Below are positions 1 to 4,818 of a stretch of 8,750 nt of DNA, piece after piece. Each line of letters starts with the position of its first letter. The stretch's first letter is position 1. A model generated the notes under the pieces. That model ran no database searches and was not told where the DNA came from. It saw only the letters and a list, made by a program, of their open reading frames with translations. The position numbers and the translations under genes are program-made. The DNA is taken from positions 1 to 8,750 of the forward strand of contig JBBSDV010000146.1 of the NCBI GenBank assembly GCA_038240335.1, in the 5' to 3' direction. The DNA is from JBBSDV01 sp038240335 (GTDB lineage: Bacteria > Chloroflexota > Dehalococcoidia > DSTF01 > JACRBR01).

Positions 1-1013
1 ACCTCGAGCGTGCGCAGCCAGTCGCCGAACTTCGCGACCTCCTCTTCGACGAGCGCCTCCGCCTGCGTCACTTCGTTCTTGCGCAGTTGCAGGTTGCCGC
101 GTGCGACGTTCTGGAGATCGTCGATGTCATACAGGTGCACGTTCGGCACCTCGCGCGCCGCCGGGTCGACGTCTCGCGGCACGGCGATATCGATCAGCAG
201 CAGCGGCCTTCCCGCGCGCGCAGCCATCGCCCGCTCGATCATCGCGCGGTCGACAACGAAGTTCGCCGCCGCCGTCGACGTGATCACAATGTCGGAGTCG
301 GCAATCGCGTCCGCCCGCAGCTCGTACTCGACGGGCGTGCCGTTGAGCGACGCGGCGATGTCGGCGGTGCGCTCGGCGCTGCGGCTGGTCACGAGCATCC
401 GGCCGACGCCGATGCCCGCGATGTTGCCGGCCGTCAGCTTGCCCGCCTCGCCTGCGCCGATAACGAGCACCGTCTTGTTGCCGAGATCACCCAGCGTCTC
501 GCGTGCCAGCACCACCGCCGTCGAGCTGACGGAGACGGCGTACCGCCCGATGTTCGTGTGCGTCCGCGCCCGCCGCCCGACACGGATCGCCGAGTGGAAG
601 AGCTTAGACAGTGCCGGTGTGTGCGTGTTGGCCAGCGTCGCCGCCGTGAAGGCGGCCCGCACCTGCCCAAGGATCTCCGACTCGCCGACGACCATCGAAT
701 CGATGCCGGAAGCGACGCGAAAGAGATGCCGTGTCGCCTCCTTGCCCGTGAGCGCGTAGAACGGCGCGCCCTCCATCGGCAGGTCCCCCTTGATCTCGCT
801 TAGCAGCGCCACGATCGGCCGGTGATCGCCGATCCCCCGCGCGCTCGCGAGGTACACCTCCGTGCGATTACACGTCGAGAGCACCGCCGCGCCCGCGTGC
901 TCCGCGCCGAGCCGCGCCAGCAGCGGCGGCAGTTCGTCCGCCGTGAACACAAAGTGCTCCCGCACCCCAACAGGAGCGGTCTTGTGTGAAATGCCGACGA
1001 GCGAGATGTTCAT
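1..1013 (-). CDS. hemA: Glutamyl-tRNA reductase, 3' end off the left edge
   Basis: Reduces glutamyl-tRNA(Glu) with NADPH to glutamate-1-semialdehyde, the first committed step of C5-pathway tetrapyrrole synthesis in the cytoplasm. Reading the minus strand from ATG at 1013 gives 337 residues; the family is usually 400-450, so roughly the last quarter (end of the dimerisation domain) is missing. The N-terminus MNISLVGISHKTAPVGVRE is typical. The catalytic cysteine is in STCNRTE (Cys48), followed by the MVVGESEILGQVRAAF motif of the catalytic domain. VIGAGEAGKL marks the Rossmann NADPH domain, and IDIAVPRDVDP precedes the dimerisation helix. The start is fixed by the conserved N-terminus, but no Shine-Dalgarno sequence precedes it: a 7-bp repeat array runs directly into the ATG. 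The precorrin-2 dehydrogenase gene lies 66 bp upstream on the same strand, and other hem genes may follow beyond the window. Confidence 0.97.
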   Translation of the reverse strand, partial: MNISLVGISHKTAPVGVREHFVFTADELPPLLARLGAEHAGAAVLSTCNRTEVYLASARGIGDHRPIVALLSEIKGDLPMEGAPFYALTGKEATRHLFRVASGIDSMVVGESEILGQVRAAFTAATLANTHTPALSKLFHSAIRVGRRARTHTNIGRYAVSVSSTAVVLARETLGDLGNKTVLVIGAGEAGKLTAGNIAGIGVGRMLVTSRSAERTADIAASLNGTPVEYELRADAIADSDIVITSTAAANFVVDRAMIERAMAARAGRPLLLIDIAVPRDVDPAAREVPNVHLYDIDDLQNVARGNLQLRKNEVTQAEALVEEEVAKFGDWLRTLE

Positions 1014-1054
1014 TCGTGTAGTTCGTCGTTTGTAGTTCGTGGTTCGTAATTGGG
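1013..1054 (-). repeat. Degenerate heptamer array in the hemA leader
   Basis: Six consecutive 7-bp units fill most of the gap between the dehydrogenase stop and hemA. On the plus strand they read TTCGTGT, AGTTCGT, CGTTTGT, AGTTCGT, GGTTCGT and AATTGGG, with consensus RGTTCGT. In the hemA sense direction the units are of the ACGAAC(C/T) type, almost without G, and the last one includes the A of the start codon. The period is seen directly. The array resembles in style the short tandemly repeated repetitive heptamers known from filamentous cyanobacteria, but the sequence differs. Function is unknown. Confidence 0.85.
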
Positions 1055-1079
1055 CCGAACGGCGAACTGCGGCTTACCG

Positions 1080-1772
1080 CTACTTCGTTTTCTCGGTGAC
1101 CTCTTGCCGCTCCACGCTGCCGTCGGTGTCGATAAGCGGCGTCAACTTGATGCCGAGACGCTCGATCAGCCGCGCCCGCGCCTGGCCGTAGCGCCGCTGC
1201 GCGAGCAGCACGCGCAGCTGGCCATCGATCGCGTACTGCCACGTGTCGTTCTCGACCTTTAGGCCGCGCTTGCGGATCTCCTGCCGCACCTCGGCGAGCA
1301 GATCGGCCAGCGCCGGCATGTCGTCGGTGAGATAGGCATCGAGCTCCTCGCGCAGGCGGCGGGCAAGCGCTGGGCTCGTCCCGGAGGTCGATGCCGCGAG
1401 CGTGATCTTGCCCTTTCGCACGACCGCAGGGAGGATAAAGTCGCAGTTCTTCGGATCATCGGCGGCGTTCACCCAGATGCCGCGCCGCTTGCCGGCGGCC
1501 GCGACCTCGGCATTGATGGCGCCGTCATCGGTCGCCACCATGATGAACTCGTAGCCATCATCGAGGTCCGATTCCTGGTACGCGCGCTCGATGTGGCGGA
1601 TCCGGCCCGCGTCCTTGTGCTCCTGCAATTCGGGGATGAGCTGTGGACTGACGACCGTGAGGTCGGCCTCGCCGGCGAGCAGCCCCCGCACCTTCTCCGC
1701 GCCGACGTTGCCGCCGCCGATGACGATGACGCGCCGCCCCTTGGTCTCAATGAAGATCGGATACAGCGCCAT
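1080..1772 (-). CDS. Precorrin-2 dehydrogenase / siroheme synthase N-domain protein
   Basis: Predicted cytoplasmic enzyme of 230 aa that oxidises precorrin-2 to sirohydrochlorin with NAD+; family members of the Met8p/CysG-N type may also insert iron to give siroheme. The NAD-binding Rossmann motif VIGGGNVGAEK is at residues 17-27. The core VNAADDPKNCDFILPAVVRKG (about 101-121) holds the acidic pair expected at the active site, and STSGTSPALARRLREEL (about 128-144) is the family's conserved helix region. Length matches stand-alone members, and there is no uroporphyrinogen methyltransferase domain. The start ATG at 1772 begins the conserved N-terminus (MALYPIFIETKGRRVIVIGG). A GGAGG (1783-1787) lies 10 nt upstream, inside the end of the preceding gene. 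It is 3 bp after that gene's stop and 66 bp before hemA, so it is probably co-transcribed with both. Neighbourhood with hemA is a common arrangement that routes uroporphyrinogen III to siroheme or heme. Confidence 0.93.
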   Translation of the reverse strand: MALYPIFIETKGRRVIVIGGGNVGAEKVRGLLAGEADLTVVSPQLIPELQEHKDAGRIRHIERAYQESDLDDGYEFIMVATDDGAINAEVAAAGKRRGIWVNAADDPKNCDFILPAVVRKGKITLAASTSGTSPALARRLREELDAYLTDDMPALADLLAEVRQEIRKRGLKVENDTWQYAIDGQLRVLLAQRRYGQARARLIERLGIKLTPLIDTDGSVERQEVTEKTK

Positions 1773-1775
1773 CGC

Positions 1776-2045
1776 CTACGCGCCTCCGGAAGAGCGCCGC
1801 GTGCGGATGAAGCGGCGCGCTCGCTCGCGCGCGACCGCCTGCTGCTGCTCGCCGTCGCTGATGTTCGATTCCGGCAACTCGACGGCAGGATCGACGTTCG
1901 CAATCGGCGCATCGGGCGGGCCGTACTCCGGCAAGCCCACGGCGCCGGCGAACATCGAGCCGCGCATCGGCGATGTCGCGCGCACGAGATCGAGAAGCCG
2001 CCACGGCCCGATGCGCGTCGGACTGCCGTCAGCGTTCCTTGCCAC
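1776..2045 (-). CDS. Hypothetical 89-aa protein in the tetrapyrrole operon
   Basis: I do not recognise a family. The product is 89 aa and appears soluble, with no signal peptide or membrane segment. The middle is rich in Pro and acidic residues (around LPEYGPPDAPIANVDPAVELPE), so it may be largely unstructured, and the C-terminus is strongly basic (ARERARRFIRTRRSS). The GTG start at 2045 is supported by a good ribosome binding site, GGAGAGG, at 2050-2056 with a 4-nt spacer. It ends 3 bp before the precorrin-2 dehydrogenase start and supplies that gene's Shine-Dalgarno sequence within its last codons. Operon position suggests a link to tetrapyrrole metabolism, but nothing in the sequence shows a reaction. 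It overlaps the 3' end of the possible 33-codon ORF by 17 bp. Confidence 0.65.
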   Translation of the reverse strand: MARNADGSPTRIGPWRLLDLVRATSPMRGSMFAGAVGLPEYGPPDAPIANVDPAVELPESNISDGEQQQAVARERARRFIRTRRSSGGA

Positions 2046-2130
2046 GTCGCCTCTCCGTGTTCTCGCCGGCGTCTAGCACGTTCGTGTTAACGCCAAGCAA
2101 CGCATGTTTCTCGGTGGAAGCACGCTTCAT
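2029..2130 (-). CDS. Possible 33-aa ORF coupled to the regulator gene
   Basis: A short reading frame starts at ATG 2130, overlapping the stop of the MerR-type gene in an ATGA arrangement, and ends at TGA 2029-2031 inside the next gene. The predicted peptide begins MKRASTEKHALLGVN and ends with the basic stretch ERRRGKER. Nothing resembles a known family, and no Shine-Dalgarno sequence precedes it, so it would depend on reinitiation after the upstream stop. About a third of its codons end in A or T, more than in the surrounding genes, which argues against long-term coding selection. It fills the otherwise empty 81-bp gap between the two genes. It could equally be non-coding leader for the 89-aa gene. 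Confidence 0.25.
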   Translation of the reverse strand: MKRASTEKHALLGVNTNVLDAGENTERRRGKER

Positions 2131-2789
2131 ACTGCCGCCGCCGCGGGCGCCTGCTCGTACGCGCCGGCGATGCCCAGGAGCACCTCGTCGGCGAGCGCCA
2201 TGATCTGCTCGCACACGTCGACGGACTCGCCCGACGGTGTGCCGGTCTTCGCCAGCGCTTGCTTAGCCGACTGATCGAGGCTGCGCCGGAAGAACGTGAA
2301 CGCCTCCATCGCCTGCGACAGCGACATCCCCGCGCCCGCGAGCTCGGCGCCGTACTTGGCGCCCGTCGTCCGCGCCTCGACGAGCAGCGACGTCTTGCGC
2401 CCCCGCTTCGCGACATAGTCGGCGACGAGCGCCATCAGGCCTCGGCCGAGCAGCCGGAGCTTTTCGCGCTGCACGTCGTCGACGGTGGTGTACCAGTCTG
2501 CCGTCGGGTTGCGGTGGAGCTGACGGCGGATGCGGCGCGTCGCGATATCGCCGACATCTTCGCTGTAGTGCTGCTTGCGGCCGCGGCCATTGACGATCGC
2601 CAGCACGTCGCCGTCGGCGAAGCGTCGATGCCCGCCCGGCGTCCGGAACGTCCGCACCTGCCCCGCATCGGCCCACCGCCGCAGCGTCGATTCGTCGACG
2701 TTAAGCAGCCGGCACGCCTGCCCCAGCGTCAGCCAGCGGTCCGCCGTCAGCGGCTCCGGAGAATTTGCGATCGCATGCATGGAACTCAC
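2127..2789 (-). CDS. MerR-type HTH regulator with helical RsbR-like C-terminal domain
   Basis: A 220-aa DNA-binding protein. Residues about 19-66 form a MerR/excisionase-type winged helix: LTLGQACRLLNVDESTLRRW is followed by the wing TFRTPGGHRRF and then DVLAIV. A linker leads to an all-helical domain (about 105-213) with LVEARTTGAKYGAELAGAGMSLSQ and AFTFFRRSL. This pattern resembles the non-heme globin-like sensor domain found at the N-terminus of RsbR-type proteins; that assignment is by eye. No B12-binding DxHxxG motif is present, so it is not CarH-like. The start could be GTG 2789 or ATG 2780 (residue 4); neither has a clear Shine-Dalgarno sequence. A strong promoter with an inverted repeat over the -10 lies just upstream. 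As first gene of a run leading to hemA it may regulate tetrapyrrole synthesis or itself; ligand unknown. Confidence 0.85.
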   Translation of the reverse strand: MSSMHAIANSPEPLTADRWLTLGQACRLLNVDESTLRRWADAGQVRTFRTPGGHRRFADGDVLAIVNGRGRKQHYSEDVGDIATRRIRRQLHRNPTADWYTTVDDVQREKLRLLGRGLMALVADYVAKRGRKTSLLVEARTTGAKYGAELAGAGMSLSQAMEAFTFFRRSLDQSAKQALAKTGTPSGESVDVCEQIMALADEVLLGIAGAYEQAPAAAAV

Positions 2790-2829
2790 AACATATGCAA
2801 ATCTGTGTAAGGCTCGGACGGTTCCATCA

Positions 2830-2847
2830 GTGCCTAGATTCTAGCAC
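2830..2847. promoter_or_regulatory. Inverted repeat over the -10, candidate operator
   Basis: GTGCcTAGATTCTAGCAC is an inverted repeat: GTGC/GCAC outer arms and TAGA/TCTA inner arms around a central T, with one unpaired base on the left. It covers the -10 element of the minus-strand promoter. Its position suits an autoregulatory binding site for the adjacent MerR-type protein. The repeat is seen directly; the binding protein is inferred. Confidence 0.5.
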
Positions 2848-2865
2848 CTGAACCATTAGTGTCAA
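2838..2865 (-). promoter_or_regulatory. Sigma-70-type promoter of the regulator-hemA operon
   Basis: On the minus strand a perfect -35 TTGACA (2860-2865) is followed by 16 bp and then TAGAAT (2838-2843), one mismatch from the TATAAT consensus. Transcription would start near 2831, leaving a leader of about 40 nt before GTG 2789. The 16-17 bp spacing is that of an ordinary sigma-70 promoter and not the stretched 19-20 bp spacer typical of MerR-activated promoters. If the regulator acts here, repression or autoregulation is therefore more likely than classical MerR untwisting. Confidence 0.75.
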
Positions 2866-3039
2866 TCATCACAAAGCGTTCGCCAGGCTGCGTTGCGGGA
2901 ACCTGAGCGCATGCAACGAGCCGCCGAGCGCGCCGCCGATATTACCAACGGGGTCGAGCCGTTCGGCGCGCGGGCTATGAGCCCACCGAGTGCCTCATTC
3001 GCCGTGCCCGCTGGCGCGTACCCGGATGCCTGTTTAAGG

Positions 3040-3070
3040 AGAGAGTAAGTCTCTGGGGAGAGACCCCAGA
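3040..3070. other. Three overlapping, mutually exclusive hairpins
   Basis: Three perfect stems share bases. The first is AGAGA/TCTCT with a 5-nt loop (3040-3054). The second is GTCTCT/AGAGAC with loop GGGG (3049-3064). The third is TCTGGGG/CCCCAGA with loop AGAGA (3052-3070), the strongest, with four G-C pairs in a row. Forming the third requires breaking the other two. No T-run follows on either strand, so none looks like an intrinsic terminator. Possible roles are a switching leader structure or a remnant of a mobile-element end. Confidence 0.6.
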
Positions 3071-3087
3071 ACGCTATCTAGACCGGA

Positions 3088-3124
3088 CACATGGTGGACA
3101 AAACGAACGGGCACATGGTGGACA
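3088..3124. repeat. Perfect 13-bp direct repeat pair, 24-bp period
   Basis: CACATGGTGGACA occurs at 3088-3100 and again at 3112-3124, separated by 11 bp; flanking bases partly match as well. On the minus strand the units read TGTCCACCATGTG. Paired subterminal repeats starting with TGT are typical of some insertion-sequence ends (IS481/IS21-like style), but no transposase gene or second end is present in the window. A protein-binding iteron-like site is the alternative. Confidence 0.6.
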
Positions 3125-3127
3125 CTT

Positions 3128-3147
3128 CTCGCAACGATCGATGCGAG
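3128..3147. other. Hairpin with 6-bp stem
   Basis: CTCGCA and TGCGAG pair around an 8-nt loop that contains the palindrome CGATCG. It starts only 3 bp after the second direct repeat. There is no T-run, so it is not an intrinsic terminator; it could be part of a mobile-element end or of the lysS leader. Confidence 0.4.
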
Positions 3148-3161
3148 CGACGACATGCCCT

Positions 3162-3198
3162 GGAGGGACTCGACCGTGAGCGAAGCGAGCCTGCCTCC
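3162..3198. other. Two-part hairpin upstream of lysS
   Basis: GGAGG (3162-3166) can pair with CCTCC (3194-3198), and inside it CTCG (3169-3172) with CGAG (3186-3189), giving a broken stem with small internal loops. A transcript entering lysS from upstream would carry it. I could not match it to a T-box or another known aminoacyl-tRNA synthetase leader; it may be chance pairing in GC-rich DNA. Confidence 0.3.
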
Positions 3199-3238
3199 CA
3201 AGTTGTCAACGGCCGATGCGTGCGCTCCACGTTCCGCC

Positions 3239-3302
3239 TTCCACTCTCCAATCTCTAACTTCCAATTCTGAACCTCCCAGCCTCTAACGACCAACCTCTA
3301 AC
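3239..3302 (+). repeat. Degenerate heptamer array in the lysS leader
   Basis: Nine units of about 7 bp, consensus YTCYAAY, with one extra base at 3281. They include TTCCACT, CTCCAAT, CTCTAAC (three times, one with an additional leading C), TTCCAAT, TCTGAAC, CTCCCAG and GACCAAC. The array ends 17 bp before the lysS ATG and is almost free of G on the plus strand. Read on the minus strand it would encode a WKLEIGEWK-type string, a well-known spurious peptide from such repeats, so the overlapping minus-strand open frame is not a gene. Confidence 0.85.
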
Positions 3303-3319
3303 CTCGCTACGCTTGCGGC

Positions 3320-4801
3320 ATGCCTGGCGAAGAGGAACTGCTGGAGGTGCGGCGCGAGAAGCTGGCGCGGTTGCGCGCGCGCGGCATCGATCCGTATCCG
3401 GCTCGGGCGACGCGCACGCATAGCGCGGCGGAGGCGCTCGCCGCGTTCACGCAATGGGAGACCGACGGGGCGACAGGCGACGCGCCGAGCATCAGCGTCG
3501 CCGGGCGGATCACGGCGCTGCGGGATATGGGCAAGGCGTCGTTCCTCGACCTCACGGATGGGACGGGCCGCATCCAGTGCTACCTCAAGAAGAACATCAT
3601 CGGCGACGACGCGTACGCCGGCATCGCCGACCTCGATCTCGGTGACTTCCTCGCGGTCGGCGGGCCGCTTTTTCGGACGCGGACGGAAGAGATCACCGTC
3701 GAGGCGCACTCGTACGAGATGCTTGCGAAAACGCTGCGGCCGCCGCCCGAGAAGTGGCACGGCGTCGAGGATATCGAGGTGCGATACCGGCAGCGCTATC
3801 TCGATCTGCTCGGGAACGCCGAAGTGCGGGACGTGTTCCGCAAGCGATCGCAGATCATCGCGGCGATCCGACGCTTTCTCGACCAGCGCGACTTCATGGA
3901 GGTCGAGACGCCGGTGCTGCAGCCGGATGCGGGCGCGGCGGCGGCGACGCCGTTCGTCACGCATCACCGGGCGCTCGATCAAGACTTCTTCCTGCGCATC
4001 TCGCTGGAGCTGCACCTGAAGCGGCTGATCGTCGGCGGCTTCGATCGCGTGTACGAGATGAGCCGCATCTTCCGCAACGAGGGCATCGATCGCAATCACA
4101 TGCCCGAGTTCACGATGATGGAGACGTACCAGGCGTACGCCGACTACAACGACGTTGCGCGGATGGTCGAGGAGTTGGTCTCGAGCGTCGCGCTCGAGGT
4201 CCTCGGCACGACGATTGTGACGTTCGGCGCGCACACGCTCGATCTGGCGCCGCCGTGGGCGCGGACGACGATGCGGGAGGCGCTGATCGAGCACGCGGGG
4301 ATCGACTTCGAGGAGTACCGCACGCGCGACACGCTCCTGGCCGAGCTGCAACGCCGCGAACTCTCGGACATCAACCCCGGCTGGTCGTGGGGCAAACTGA
4401 TCGATGAGGCTGTGTCGCACTACGTCGAGCCGAAGCTGATCCAGCCGACGTTCTTGCTCGACTATCCGAAAGAGATCTCGCCGCTGGCGAAGAGCAAGCC
4501 GGGAGTGCCCGGCATCGTCGAGCGCTTCGAGGTGTTCTTCGCGGGCTTCGAGATTGGCAACGCGTACTCGGAGCTGAACGACCCGGTCGACCAGCGGGAG
4601 CGCTTCGAGACGCAGGCGCGACTGGCGGCGGCGGGGCTGGAGGAGGTTGAGACGCTCGACGAAGACTTCCTCGTGGCGCTGGAGCACGGCATGCCGCCGA
4701 CGGGCGGCTTCGGCATGGGCATCGATCGCCTGGTGATGATCCTGACGGGGCAGACGTCGATCCGGGAGGTGATCTTGTTCCCGCAGATGCGGCGTCGGTG
4801 A
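3320..4801 (+). CDS. lysS: Lysyl-tRNA synthetase, class II
   Basis: Charges tRNA(Lys) with lysine using ATP; cytoplasmic homodimer. At 493 aa the length is normal. An N-terminal OB-fold anticodon-binding domain (about 57-140, with AGRITALRDMGKASFLDL) precedes the class II catalytic core. Motif 1 surrounds FMEVETPVL (192-200), motif 2 is RNEGIDRNHMPEFTMMETY (252-270), and motif 3 is GFGMGIDRLVM (463-473), with SIREVILFPQMR at the C-terminus. PFVTHHRALD (211-220) and DYPKEISPLAK (381-391) identify it as LysRS and not the related AspRS or AsnRS. The ATG at 3320 fits the usual N-terminus (RREKLARLRARGIDPYP), but no Shine-Dalgarno sequence precedes it; the heptamer array ends 17 bp upstream. The stop is 17 bp from the convergent mcrC stop, with no room for a separate terminator. 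Confidence 0.97.
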   Translation: MPGEEELLEVRREKLARLRARGIDPYPARATRTHSAAEALAAFTQWETDGATGDAPSISVAGRITALRDMGKASFLDLTDGTGRIQCYLKKNIIGDDAYAGIADLDLGDFLAVGGPLFRTRTEEITVEAHSYEMLAKTLRPPPEKWHGVEDIEVRYRQRYLDLLGNAEVRDVFRKRSQIIAAIRRFLDQRDFMEVETPVLQPDAGAAAATPFVTHHRALDQDFFLRISLELHLKRLIVGGFDRVYEMSRIFRNEGIDRNHMPEFTMMETYQAYADYNDVARMVEELVSSVALEVLGTTIVTFGAHTLDLAPPWARTTMREALIEHAGIDFEEYRTRDTLLAELQRRELSDINPGWSWGKLIDEAVSHYVEPKLIQPTFLLDYPKEISPLAKSKPGVPGIVERFEVFFAGFEIGNAYSELNDPVDQRERFETQARLAAAGLEEVETLDEDFLVALEHGMPPTGGFGMGIDRLVMILTGQTSIREVILFPQMRRR

Positions 4802-4818
4802 GGCAGCTGCGGGGCGGC

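Larger units (their letters stand above)
2866..3319. other. Structured intergenic region between divergent operons
   Basis: About 450 bp between the minus-strand promoter and lysS hold no gene I can support. From left to right there is a short open frame (2911-3048, 45 codons, no family likeness and no good ribosome binding site), a cluster of overlapping hairpins (3040-3070), a 13-bp direct repeat pair (3088-3124), two hairpins (3128-3147 and 3162-3198) and a heptamer array (3239-3302). I found no convincing sigma-70 promoter for lysS and no tRNA or T-box signature. The stretch 3031-3125 looks less GC-rich than its flanks, consistent with a mobile-element remnant. Confidence 0.6.

Noticed and set aside
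2911..3048. 45-codon plus-strand open frame (MQRAAERAAD...)
   Set aside because: GC-rich DNA easily leaves such frames open. There is no convincing ribosome binding site, no recognisable family, and it ends in the hairpin cluster.
3034..3294. 86-aa minus-strand open frame upstream of lysS
   Set aside because: Its N-terminal third is a translation of the heptamer array (WKLEIGEWK type) and the C-terminal part a translation of the direct repeats (VHHVPVRFVHHV) and hairpins. It has no family likeness.
3120..3319. T-box or other aminoacyl-tRNA synthetase leader ahead of lysS
   Set aside because: I saw hairpins but no T-box consensus (no AGGGTGGNACCGCG-like sequence) and no terminator with a T-run.
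3284..4687. 467-aa open frame antisense to lysS
   Set aside because: It is the shadow of lysS in high-GC DNA. Its composition is dominated by Arg, Leu, Val and Asp with no domain, whereas the plus-strand frame carries all LysRS motifs.
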